From an uncultured Robinsoniella sp. (GTDB lineage: Bacteria > Bacillota > Clostridia > Lachnospirales > Lachnospiraceae), in assembly GCA_900539655.1 (NCBI GenBank), contig UQCR01000086.1:1-30148 (forward strand): a stretch of 30,148 nt of DNA, given 5' to 3'. This document shows positions 21,786 to 30,092 of the stretch, one piece after another (within the stretch, counting starts at the first letter, position 1; each line of letters begins with the position of its first letter). The notes under the pieces were generated by a model that saw only the letters and a program-made list of their open reading frames with translations, was not told where the DNA came from and searched no databases. A program made the position numbers and the translations under genes.

Positions 21786-24182
21786 TTATGAATACTGGTC
21801 ATCCGTCTTTATTCCCTGTTTGTTTTTTTCATGAAGATTTGTATTGAACAAATCATATATGATATTATTCTTCTTTACCCTGGCATCAAAAGGAATAATG
21901 ACTTCACCGTGTTTCAGGATTCCCATACCGGAATTACAGCCGTTCACGTATTTCAACTGTGCTTCCGGAATCCCCGCTACCCGTGAAAGCTCCTGGCTGT
22001 CCACATTTGCCTGTTTTAACAAAGCAATAAATTCAGAGTTCGCCAGCATGGTTACGGCTGTGTAATTCTGGAGCATATCAGAAATATTCTGGGTGATGGC
22101 GGTACACAAGCCGCCTTGTTTCCTTACTTTTTTCCACAGGGAATAGAGAAATTTTCCCGAATATTCACTGCGTCCAGAATGTTCCCCGGTTCCCAGCAAC
22201 ACATGGCACTCATCTATGTATAGCCATGTAGCTCTTCCTTTTTCTGCATTTCTGGCAATCCGTGCCCGGACATTTTCCAGCATGACCAGCATCGCAATCG
22301 CACTCAGCTCTTTTCCAAGATCACGGATTCCATAAACAATGAACCGGTTGTCTACGTCTAAATTGGTTTGATGGTTGAAAATATTCAAGGAACCGCTTAC
22401 AAACAGCTCAAGCCCCAAGGCAATATCCCTGGCTTCCTCCTCTGGCTGCTTCATCAGCAGGTCATAAAAATCCGACATAACCGGCACATATTTTTCCTTG
22501 CTCATGGCAATATCCAGATACAGCTTACGGATACAACGGTCAATGATGGATTTATGCCGGCTGTTTAGCATTTCCGACATCGCCTGCTCACACAGACCAA
22601 GCATAAATTCGCCCTTATCTCGGATCAGTCCTTTACTGTCGGCAAGGTCCAATTCATTCACATCAAGCCAGAGCGGATTTATATAATTCTGGGTGTAATT
22701 TGACAGGTTGATGCATACACCCCCTAAGTTCTGGGCAATATCAAAATACTCCAGTGTCGGATCGATGACGATGATATCATCACCTGTCTGCAAATATACC
22801 CCCAACATCTCGGACTTACAGAAAAAGGATTTTCCACTGCCGGGTACGCCAAATACCATAGCGTTTCCATTGGTCAGTTTTTTCCGGTCTGCCACGCACA
22901 GGTTTTTAGAAATCCTGTTCGTTCCATAACATAAGCCCGTGGGTTCATAAATCTCCTGCACATTAAAAGGCATTAAAGCCGCGATATCCCGTGTAAGCAT
23001 GGTGCGCATGGTTTCGACTTGTCGCACCCCTACGGGCAGAGCAGTATTTAATGCCTCTCGCTGTTGGAGATGATGTACCTCCATATTACAGAGATATTTG
23101 TTTCCTATCGTCTGGATTGTCTCTGTAATACTGTTAAGTTCTTCCCTGGTATCCGCAATCAGTACCATATTTACACCTGCAAAGAACAGGTTCTGGTCAT
23201 TCTCCCGTACATCGTCCATCAACGCTTCCAGGGTTTTCTTTTCCACTTTCTTTCCATAACTGATGTCACTTGCAAAGTCATTGTTTTTATTACGGACACG
23301 CTGCTGGCGTAAAATATCTGACTCCACACCCAGATATTTTTTCTGCAATGTTCTTGTTGTCAGGTCCTTTGGCACAGGCACAATATCTATAGAGGTGATA
23401 CTGTGTACAGGAACATTGGTAATTTCATTAATGAAAGTGTCCGGCAGGCTTGTCGGATACCTTCTGATGAATACAGCCCTGCAGATTTTCCGGTCTGTTT
23501 CAAAGTCATTCGGGGAATACTTAATCATGGAACCGCAGATATCATTTTTGTAATCTGTTTTACTTTTTACATACGCATCAAAATCAAAAGAAAATGTTTC
23601 TTCGTCACCAATGCGATAAAAATTATACAGAACCCGGAGCCGTTCCGCCGCGTCAAGCGGCTCCAACTTTGAGCCTATCGCATGGAATTCTTGCTGCATC
23701 CCTCCTTCAAAGGTATTAAAAAATGCTTTTGCCTGTTCATAATCTTTCCGTTCCACAGTAACCGTAAGAAAGCGTTCCTGTTCAATCCCCTGTTTTCCCG
23801 CTACAATCCGTTCCTCTACGATATCATTGTAAACGTCCCGAAGATGGTCATAGCCATCATCTTTATCTGGTATCAGGACATTCTGCCTGAACTGGCTCAT
23901 GTTCCTGTTTTTGTTGTATATTGTAATCTTAAAAGCAACATCAATCGCATTAACCAGCTTGCAATACTGCTTTAAGATTTCATACTGGTCTCCCTCCGAC
24001 ACCGTGACATAATTTATGTCAGCAAAACGGTATACCCTGCTGTACCGGTTCTTTGTATTCTCAAAAATACCATCCTTTGCAATCCTCAGAATCTCAATCT
24101 GCTGCTGAACACTCTTCGGGGCTGCAAACAATGGTTTGTCCGCTTTTTTTAACTGTATGAAACGATCTGTAAAAATTCCCAC
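21786..24182 (-). CDS. VirB4-family conjugation ATPase
   Basis: This 798-aa protein is the energising ATPase of the type IV secretion channel, acting at the inner face of the membrane. Walker A GVPGSGKSFF lies near residues 444-453, and Walker B with TWLYIDECHVLLG near 655. The N-terminal ~400 residues contain the VirB4 'DIVPVPKDLTTRTLQKKYLG' and NDFASDISYGKKVEKKTLEA regions. The GTG start at 24182 is nine bases after AAAGGAGG. It follows prgI across a 111-bp gap that holds interleaved inverted repeats. The gene appears intact. Confidence 0.93.
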   Translation of the reverse strand: MGIFTDRFIQLKKADKPLFAAPKSVQQQIEILRIAKDGIFENTKNRYSRVYRFADINYVTVSEGDQYEILKQYCKLVNAIDVAFKITIYNKNRNMSQFRQNVLIPDKDDGYDHLRDVYNDIVEERIVAGKQGIEQERFLTVTVERKDYEQAKAFFNTFEGGMQQEFHAIGSKLEPLDAAERLRVLYNFYRIGDEETFSFDFDAYVKSKTDYKNDICGSMIKYSPNDFETDRKICRAVFIRRYPTSLPDTFINEITNVPVHSITSIDIVPVPKDLTTRTLQKKYLGVESDILRQQRVRNKNNDFASDISYGKKVEKKTLEALMDDVRENDQNLFFAGVNMVLIADTREELNSITETIQTIGNKYLCNMEVHHLQQREALNTALPVGVRQVETMRTMLTRDIAALMPFNVQEIYEPTGLCYGTNRISKNLCVADRKKLTNGNAMVFGVPGSGKSFFCKSEMLGVYLQTGDDIIVIDPTLEYFDIAQNLGGVCINLSNYTQNYINPLWLDVNELDLADSKGLIRDKGEFMLGLCEQAMSEMLNSRHKSIIDRCIRKLYLDIAMSKEKYVPVMSDFYDLLMKQPEEEARDIALGLELFVSGSLNIFNHQTNLDVDNRFIVYGIRDLGKELSAIAMLVMLENVRARIARNAEKGRATWLYIDECHVLLGTGEHSGRSEYSGKFLYSLWKKVRKQGGLCTAITQNISDMLQNYTAVTMLANSEFIALLKQANVDSQELSRVAGIPEAQLKYVNGCNSGMGILKHGEVIIPFDARVKKNNIIYDLFNTNLHEKNKQGIKTDDQYS

Positions 24183-24207
24183 TTCCGTAAACCTCCTTTA
24201 ATCCAAG

Positions 24208-24279
24208 GCAGGCTACGGGAAGTAGTTTAGCGAATCCCGTAACCTGCTGGTCGCTAAACTACTTCCCACATATGTGGGA
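24208..24279 (-). promoter_or_regulatory. Interleaved inverted repeats / possible RNA switch between prgI and virB4
   Basis: Three pairings compete in the prgI-virB4 gap. GGGAAGTAGTTTAGCGA (24217-24233) has a perfect 17-bp partner at 24251-24267. GCAGGCTACGGGA (24208-24220) pairs with 24235-24247, 12 of 13 on DNA and all 13 in minus-strand RNA with a G-U pair. The palindrome TCCCACATATGTGGGA is at 24264-24279. The arms alternate A-B-A'-B' and overlap by four bases at two points, giving either a pseudoknot-like or a mutually exclusive fold upstream of the virB4 ribosome binding site (24192-24199). No known RNA family is recognised. Confidence 0.7.
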
Positions 24280-24293
24280 TTATTTCATATCTT

Positions 24294-24788
24294 TTATTTC
24301 ATGAGCCTAAAGGCAAGTATCCCTGCCACTGCCACAACTAAAGCCCCCACTGTCAGTAGGATCATGCGCTTTGCTTTTTTCTTTACCATGTTAAAATCCT
24401 CCTGTCCGTCAGACAGTCCTTTTTTTTCTTTTTTCTGCTGCTGTGTAGCAATTTTCTGCTCTTCTCCATAGGCGTCCTTTATCCAATCCACATTTTCCGT
24501 GGACTGGTATAAACAGGGCTTATTGAAAAAAGACATCTGGACCATTCTCCCCACCGTCTGCCAGAAACTAAGCCCATTGTGATTATAAAATCCTGTGAGT
24601 GCAATCGGCACCACAACAGGCGTTGCCAGATAGCACGCTAATGTCATGCCGATTTTATCGTATAAACCGAGTACAATTCCCGCTCCCGCCCCCAGGGATA
24701 GGACGCTGAATGTAAATTGCTTCACGGTCAGCCCCATCAGGAAGCTCTCCTTATAGTGCTGTAAATCCCTGCTGATTTCGATATCCAT
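24294..24788 (-). CDS. PrgI-family conjugation membrane protein (VirB3-like)
   Basis: The 164-aa protein starts MDIEISRDLQHYKESFLMGL, the PrgI-type N-terminus. It has two adjacent hydrophobic segments (FSVLSLGAGAGIVLGLY and MTLACYLATPVVVPIAL), a cytoplasmic-type middle with lysine/glutamine-rich stretch, and a C-terminal membrane segment (ILLTVGALVVAVAGILAF). PrgI/VirB3 proteins partner VirB4 in the channel. The ATG directly abuts the stop of the methyltransferase gene (TAAATG), with the ribosome binding site inside that gene. Confidence 0.9.
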   Translation of the reverse strand: MDIEISRDLQHYKESFLMGLTVKQFTFSVLSLGAGAGIVLGLYDKIGMTLACYLATPVVVPIALTGFYNHNGLSFWQTVGRMVQMSFFNKPCLYQSTENVDWIKDAYGEEQKIATQQQKKEKKGLSDGQEDFNMVKKKAKRMILLTVGALVVAVAGILAFRLMK

Positions 24789-25757
24789 TTATCTCACCTT
24801 ACCTTTCTTTACATTTTCAATCCTCTTTTTCCCCTCTTCAAAATATTCCTGACTAATCTCAATTGAGATGGAATCCCGTTCTGATTCAAGGGCAGCTTCC
24901 GCAAGGGCAAAGGAACCAGCATATTGGTCCAATACCAGTTCTTTTTTATCTGTAACAAATTCCAGTATCTGTTTTAGCAGTTCCACCGGCTTCTCCGATT
25001 GATGAACCCTATCAGCTTTTGAGATTGGCTGAATGTCAAAAGCCGTAGGAAGCATCCCTTTCGCTCCGGACATATAGTGTTTCATCTCCGGTTCTGCCTT
25101 GTCCTTCTTTGCGTCCGGTCGCATATCACGCGCACGTCCTTTTGAAAAGAGCAGGATATCCTCAGTATTTTTTGCCTTCCGCCCCGTATTGGCAACGATT
25201 GTACCCTTCCGCCATGCCACCTTCGCGTAATATTCAAAGCCGCTTTCCTTCGCCATGGCCTTCACCTGGTAAAGATATTCGTAATTATCACCGTTTTCCT
25301 CCGGCAGAAACTCCACGAGGAAGTGCCCCTTCTTTAGAACACGGAATTTTTCGTCCAAATCCTGCTGTGTGTACTGGAACAAATCATAGGAGGCAAAGTC
25401 CCGGTTTCCCCCTTTTAAACTTTTTTTCAGCAGATATGGGTGGTCAGTGATAATTGCGTCAATGCTGTTATCCTCAAGGAAACTCAGATCACGTCCATTT
25501 CCCTGTATGAGCATGCAGGTAATATCCTCATTCTCTGCATTTTTCTTCGTAACCGTATAGACGCCTTTGGCAACCCGTTTAAAAAGACCTTTATTAATCC
25601 CTTCGTAGATACGCGCCCGGATGCTGGGTTCCTTTACATCCTTTTCCGCATACTGGTATACACATTCCTTTGCATCTTTCAGGGAAAATTGCTCCACGTC
25701 TGCGAAATACTCAAATAGCGTCATTTGTATGCTTTTATCCTGCGCCGCTGTTTCCAC
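24789..25757 (-). CDS. N6-adenine DNA methyltransferase within the transfer operon
   Basis: The start is taken at GTG 25757, eight bases after AAAGGAGG; TTG 25763 lies too close to it. The 322-aa protein has an N-terminal ~70-residue winged-helix-like region (FSLKDAKECVYQYAEKDV; GLFKRVAKGVYTV), catalytic motif IV as DHPY (105-108) and a motif I-like LDQYAGSFALAEAAL near 283. Order IV then I is the beta-class arrangement. DHPY departs from the usual DPPY; I recall DHPW/DHPY in element-borne homologues, so it may still be active. No restriction gene is nearby. It probably protects transferred DNA or regulates by methylation. Confidence 0.8.
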   Translation of the reverse strand: METAAQDKSIQMTLFEYFADVEQFSLKDAKECVYQYAEKDVKEPSIRARIYEGINKGLFKRVAKGVYTVTKKNAENEDITCMLIQGNGRDLSFLEDNSIDAIITDHPYLLKKSLKGGNRDFASYDLFQYTQQDLDEKFRVLKKGHFLVEFLPEENGDNYEYLYQVKAMAKESGFEYYAKVAWRKGTIVANTGRKAKNTEDILLFSKGRARDMRPDAKKDKAEPEMKHYMSGAKGMLPTAFDIQPISKADRVHQSEKPVELLKQILEFVTDKKELVLDQYAGSFALAEAALESERDSISIEISQEYFEEGKKRIENVKKGKVR

Positions 25758-25775
25758 ACCCAAAGCCTCCTTTAC

Positions 25776-26618
25776 TTACAGCCCCAGGGCCTTGCTTGTC
25801 AGGCTCTGGGCGCCCTTTACACTTCCCACAGTCAGGGCAACCGTGAATGTCATTTCTCCCAGATAGATCAAAGTCTTTGTCCAATCTGCATAGTCTCCTG
25901 TAAATTGTGGTAATCCTGAACTGATAAACGTATTGCAAAGAATAATCGCCAAAGCCATAGTCACCGCCTCAAAAACTACGCTTATGAAATACTTCGTAAA
26001 CTGTACGCTTGTGGCACTCACTCCCCGATTTCCTGCAACCGTTGCATAAGCGATACTGCCAAACGGTACGATTACAAGTATTTTTAAAAATCGGAAATAA
26101 ACATTATAAATAAGGAAAAATCCGCAGATCAAAATAATCAGGCTTAAAAATACCGCCAGGATTAAAAATACAAGGCTTTCCACAAATCCCAGATTCTTGA
26201 TAATATCTGCCTGCGCCGGGTCTATCGTAACCTGTGTGGCTTCACTCCCTCCAATCAGTCCGACAAGATTCCCAACACTTGTAAATATGGCTTTCATAAT
26301 ATCGACGTTGTATACCACCAGCCACTGCGCGATTCCAATCCTGATCAACATACGGAGAATCACTTCAAACCGCATCTCTTCCCGCACATCTACACTTTCC
26401 GAACAAAAACCAATCACAAAAAATAAAACAACCAGGCTTGAACCAACAGCAACGAAAATCGGTTCAATCCCGGTTATAACTCCCCATGGGCCGCCTCCTT
26501 TGAAAGAAGTCGGGGACTGCCCCAGCAGTTCAAACACCATGTTCACCTGCCCGTTCCAAAAGCCGAACACGACCTCAAGAAGCGAAAGGATTGCCTCGCC
26601 CAAATTAAAAATATCCAT
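25776..26618 (-). CDS. VirB6/TrbL-like polytopic conjugation protein
   Basis: The 280-aa protein has about seven hydrophobic segments, including VGSSLVVLFFVIGFC, VFLILAVFLSLIILICGFFL and VTMALAIILCNTF. Its size and position, between the Maff2-like gene and prgI/virB4, fit the VirB6-like inner channel protein of Gram-positive elements. The N-terminus MDIFNLGEAILSLLEVVFGF lacks a cleavable signal. The ATG at 26618 is preceded by a GAGGTGATG stretch. Homology is inferred from topology and context. Confidence 0.8.
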   Translation of the reverse strand: MDIFNLGEAILSLLEVVFGFWNGQVNMVFELLGQSPTSFKGGGPWGVITGIEPIFVAVGSSLVVLFFVIGFCSESVDVREEMRFEVILRMLIRIGIAQWLVVYNVDIMKAIFTSVGNLVGLIGGSEATQVTIDPAQADIIKNLGFVESLVFLILAVFLSLIILICGFFLIYNVYFRFLKILVIVPFGSIAYATVAGNRGVSATSVQFTKYFISVVFEAVTMALAIILCNTFISSGLPQFTGDYADWTKTLIYLGEMTFTVALTVGSVKGAQSLTSKALGL

Positions 26619-26669
26619 TTACCATCACCTCATTTCCGTATTTGGATATTATGATTACTAGAGTATCAT

Positions 26670-26717
26670 TTAAAATAATTCTTTTGAAAGAACAAAAGCC
26701 TTGAAATTTGTTTGCAT
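26670..26717 (-). CDS. Possible 15-aa micro-ORF
   Basis: AAGGAGG inside the last codons of the upstream gene is followed after five bases by ATG and a frame MQTNFKAFVLSKELF ending in TAA. It is AT-rich and sits in the gap before the VirB6-like gene. It may be a coupling peptide, a remnant, or chance. Confidence 0.25.
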   Translation of the reverse strand: MQTNFKAFVLSKELF

Positions 26718-26719
26718 CA

Positions 26720-27388
26720 CTACCTCCTTAGATGCGGCAGCTTATATTTACCCGTCTCCGTGTAAAACTCCGGAAGTGCATACCCCGGTGCGAGCAGTGA
26801 ATTGTCCGATTTAATTAATCCTTTATCCAACATATCATTGATAACTTCAGCCGTTTTCAAATGAAAAAAACTAATGGCATCATAACCAACACAGATAAGA
26901 ATATCCTCCTTAAATTCAGCCATAGGATTGTATAACCATGTTTTTTCACACTTTTCGTGATTTAATTTCATGGCTTCGATTACCTTTTCCTCGTATGCTT
27001 CCAGGTTTTTCTCATAATAATCTTTCGCTTCAAGTTCAGTAAGAATATAGGCTGCTTGCAAATCAATGGCCCCTTTATAGTGAAAGGTTTTACCGTTCCG
27101 CAATTTTTTCGCTATATCAGCCAGTGAGTCAGGATATATATTACCCGATATCTCCAAATCCCTTATCCGCAAATGTTCCTCTCCCTTTGCAACATAAAAC
27201 TCGTTTGCATGATATCCTAATTGAGTATAGAAATTTGGGTTTTTTTCTCTGTAATCGGTATCCACCTGGAATCCCAGGCTTATGAATAAATTTTTACACT
27301 CTTCTCTACATTCCTGACTGGCTTTTGCCTTTTCAAGTAAATTGTCTCCTATATCAACAAAAAAAACTACGCGCCTTAACTCCAGCAT
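26720..27388 (-). CDS. Unknown cargo-like protein (222 aa) between pilin-type and VirB6-like genes
   Basis: No family is recognised. The soluble protein starts MLELRRVVFFVDIGDNLLEK and has no membrane segment. It includes FYTQLGYHANEFYVAKGEEH, ADIAKKLRNGKTFHYKGAID and FKEDILICVGYDAISFFHLK. GGAGGG lies eight bases before ATG 27388. It interrupts the usual Maff2-VirB6 neighbourhood, and its base composition is more AT-rich than the flanking genes, both consistent with inserted cargo such as an immunity or exclusion factor; that is speculation from position. Confidence 0.65.
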   Translation of the reverse strand: MLELRRVVFFVDIGDNLLEKAKASQECREECKNLFISLGFQVDTDYREKNPNFYTQLGYHANEFYVAKGEEHLRIRDLEISGNIYPDSLADIAKKLRNGKTFHYKGAIDLQAAYILTELEAKDYYEKNLEAYEEKVIEAMKLNHEKCEKTWLYNPMAEFKEDILICVGYDAISFFHLKTAEVINDMLDKGLIKSDNSLLAPGYALPEFYTETGKYKLPHLRR

Positions 27389-27423
27389 AGTGTTCCCTCC
27401 ACGTTTTCATTAAAACAGCACAA

Positions 27424-27762
27424 TCAACTGATACCCAGGAACGTGAGGACTGTACTAATCCCCGCCATAATCAAGCCGGCAACGATGCCCTTTATCGCAG
27501 AATTCATGGAACTCGAATCCTGCTGCTGGTAAGACTGGGCAAACTCCATTACGTTTTTTGCAAGGATAATCACGCCAACGGCACCTATGATGGCAATTAC
27601 GAGATTCTTCAGATTATTCAAAGGTGCCGTCACCACTTCCGCGCCAGACGCATATACATTTGTTGTATATAACATGGTTGCCATGGCTGCCCCAGCGGTT
27701 ATACTGCTGATTCTGTTAATCATTTTTTTTGCTTTTTTCTTTTTTTCAGTCAAATTCTTCAC
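27424..27762 (-). CDS. Maff2-like / VirB2-type small membrane protein
   Basis: The 112-aa product has a basic N-terminus, a signal-like hydrophobic stretch (residues ~18-38), then NLVIAIIGAVGVIILAKNV and GIVAGLIMAGISTVLTFL membrane segments. This is the size and topology of VirB2/TrbC-type pilins and of the Maff2 family next to virD4 in clostridial elements. The GTG start at 27762 follows AAGGAG by seven bases. A two-tier terminator ends only 19 nt before it. Confidence 0.8.
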   Translation of the reverse strand: MKNLTEKKKKAKKMINRISSITAGAAMATMLYTTNVYASGAEVVTAPLNNLKNLVIAIIGAVGVIILAKNVMEFAQSYQQQDSSSMNSAIKGIVAGLIMAGISTVLTFLGIS

Positions 27763-27781
27763 TTAAAATCTCCTTTTCTTT

Positions 27782-27831
27782 AAAAAAGGGCGCAAAAATA
27801 GCAGGTATAAAAGAACCTGCTGCGTGCGCCC
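27782..27831 (-). terminator. Two-tier intrinsic terminator between virD4 and the Maff2-like gene
   Basis: GGGCGCA/TGCGCCC (27831-27825 and 27794-27788 on the minus strand) encloses an inner AGCAGGT/ACCTGCT stem and is followed by TTTTTT. It lies 63 bases after the virD4 stop and 19 bases before the next start codon. Confidence 0.8.
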
Positions 27832-27893
27832 TCTATTTTTTGCAACAGATTCCCATATATCTGCCATCTTAGGCATAAGAAATATAGGGAAAA

Positions 27894-28765
27894 TTAAGAT
27901 TCTTGATGGCCGGTCAGTTGTTCGCGTATTTCACGCATTTGTCCGGCACTTTTATCTGATTTAAAGTAAGTCAATATATCCTGGTAGGAAAGACCTCCTA
28001 CCAATCCAAGACGTATTTCTTCTAACTGCTCTAATGTATAATCATTATTTATTAGCATTTCATTAAACTGCTCTTCTGTAATCTGTCCCAAATCCTGCTT
28101 TTCTATATTCTCGATTTCAGTTATTTTGCGGTTCTTTTTCAGTTCATCTTCTGAAAATATCTTTGCCGGCATATCAGGTTCCTGCAATGACAGCAATTCG
28201 TCCAGTGTTATTTCATCTATCTGAACATTCAGCCCCTGGTCCCTCTGGCGTTCATAATATTCAAAAGACTGCCGGTTCAGCAATTCGCAGGCTGGCACTG
28301 TACTTTTCTCACGGATTGGTGTATGATGATATGGTGGTGCGCCTCCATCAAACGTCTCCTTGAAAAGAGGATGCGCCGGGGTATTGTATTTTGAATCTAC
28401 AATCGGGTCAAATCCCCGGATAAAGATCAGGCACTTTTTATTATCCAGCTTTCTGGCCTCATCCGGTGTCAGTAGTTCCCTTCCCAGCACATCAAAGTTC
28501 CGGCTGCTGCTGCCATTTTTTCCTCTTGTTTCACCAGAACTCCGCTTATCTACCGTAGCCTTCCCGAGCATCTTAGAAATATAATCGTGTGTACTCTGTT
28601 CATTCCCGCCAAGGTAGACCAAAGTGTCACAGTTCCCCGGGATGACCTCCCATGTCTTTTCAAACAATGCTTTAATCTGCGCAAGGTTCTGTATAATAAT
28701 GATCGATGAAATTTCTCGTGACCTCATGGTACTAAGTAAACTGCAATAATCATCCGGTAATGCAA
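27894..28765 (-). CDS. VirD4/TraG coupling protein, 3' exon
   Basis: This is the C-terminal part of the coupling ATPase, which links the relaxosome to the channel. After the intron the frame resumes with TTGCATTACCGG, completing Val from the preceding G, and reads ALPDDYCSLLSTMRSREISS, the conserved segment after Walker B. NCDTLVYLGGNEQSTHDYI and LLTPDEARKLDNKKCLIFIR follow. An acidic C-terminal tail ends at 27894. A reading that begins at 28844 with MMGNYHARCGAG is translated intron domain V, not VirD4. The two exons total 1401 bp, an exact number of codons. Confidence 0.9.
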
Positions 28766-29563
28766 ATGGCAATAGGTAAACCTCTGGCACTGCCGCCTCG
28801 GGTTTTTCCCCTGCCCCGCACCGTGCATGATAGTTTCCCATCACACGGCGCTCCCCCGACTAAGAACATAATCTCTTAGTATCGGCTTGAGGCTATCCCT
28901 CCACCGCTTATTATCACGGTTTCCCTGGTACTGTGCCTCTACTCTCACAACCACTAATGCACTTATTATAGAAGTTTTTCTCCCCCTTCCTTTTCGCTGC
29001 AACTACGATACTTTGTCGCTGATACAGTCAGCTCCCGTATTGGCTGCTTTCCACGTTCCACATAACTTAGGATTGCTACCACTTAGGCCGCTCCTTTAGC
29101 CCTGCAAGCATTATCTTCAAGGAAAATCCTCAAGATACCTATGCCCTATAAGCACAGAAGGCATTTCATACTAACAAATTTTACTTTGCCCCGCCTGCGT
29201 ACCCCTGGTACACCTGCATTTCTACAGGCTATTTGTTTAGAGCCGTACATTCGGAACTTTGTCAGACCTCCTTTGGGTCATTCTAGCCATATGGCAGGCC
29301 CACCCGCACTGTCACACACAACTCATACCTCTATGAATCTTTCCTCGCCTTTCAGCGTTAGGGTGTGCTTCGCACGACTTTCCCGCGCTTATAACCCCAG
29401 CCACTGTATCTGGCTGACGCTACTCGGAGTATCAGTGAATCCCCTTCCGGGCGTTACCCCATCATTTGAGATTTCAGTTATGCAGTTCTCCAAAGCCATT
29501 CATGGCTTCAGGCTGCGGTTTTGTCGGTTATTTCTACCGTTTTGGACGCAGAACGTGTCACAC
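28766..29563 (-). mobile_element. ORF-less group II intron in virD4
   Basis: The 798-bp insert begins GTGTGACACG (group II 5' consensus GUGYG) and ends GCCAT (consensus AY). Domain V is at 28818-28853: AGCGCCGTG pairs with CACGGTGC around GGGAAACTAT. Domain VI folds as GGCA...TGCC around AGG/CCT, with an unpaired A eight bases from the 3' end, the branch-point position. Domain IV is only ACTAAGA/TCTTAGT with a short loop (28859-28880), so there is no intron-encoded reverse transcriptase or maturase. Splicing joins AAT-G to TT-GCA and restores N-V-A-L-P-D-D. Splicing and mobility must depend on a protein elsewhere, or on self-splicing. Confidence 0.9.
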
Positions 29564-30092
29564 CATTAGCAAACTCATCAAGCATAAAGGTCACATGGAT
29601 TGGTAATCTTCCTTCGTAAATAAAGTCAGCCTGGAAGTACAGTTCCTGGAATATCTGGCTGTAAAGCAGCCCTACAATGCTGTTGTTCGATTTATCGGAA
29701 TCCGGAATCACACAAAAAAGAGCTGTTTTTGTCTTTCCGTCACCATTTCTTCCCACCCCTATCTCCGGGATATTGATATCATCATGGTCCAGGATACGGA
29801 GGATTTGTGGATTTTCCAAAAAAGCCAGTCTGGAATTTGCACTGATTACAATACTCCGGACCGTATCAGCCGCTCCTCTGATTACTTTATAATACTGTTT
29901 GACTGCTGGATGATTGCTTCCCTTTTTACGCTCCAGGCGCTTAATCCTGCGGTCTAAGTCCGATGGCGAGCCATCATCACGTACCTCTGCTTCTCCCAGT
30001 AATTTCAGTACCGTGGAAAAGTTCTGTTCACTTTTGGGGCATTCCAGCCAAACATAGTAGAACAGCGCCTGCAGGTATAGCGACTCTGCTTT
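29564..30092 (-). CDS. VirD4/TraG coupling protein, 5' part (interrupted at right edge)
   Basis: In-frame VirD4 coding runs from AAA at 30092 (KAESLYLQALFYYVWLECPK) to Walker B (VTFMLDEFAN) at the intron. Conserved features include KTALFCVIPDSDKSNNSIVG and SQIFQELYFQADFIYEG. The codon before 30092 is TAG, and the sequence there no longer resembles VirD4; the N-terminus with Walker A is missing from the window. A family match normally continues upstream of 'KAESLYLQAL', so a second insertion breaks the gene here. Confidence 0.85.

Noticed and set aside
24208..24279. oriT of the conjugative element
   Set aside because: The inverted repeats are inside the channel operon, far from any relaxase gene, and show no nick-site motif I recognise. 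A regulatory or repeat role is more likely.
28954..28959. CATTAG as an exact EBS1 match to the exon end CTAATG of the group II intron
   Set aside because: It lies about 605 nt into the 798-nt intron, beyond where domain I and EBS1 are expected. The wobble match at 29171-29176 is better placed, but remains tentative.
28887..29569. Plus-strand frames within the virD4 insertion (70 and 142 codons) as a transposase
   Set aside because: They resemble no transposase, and the segment is explained as group II intron RNA on the minus strand.
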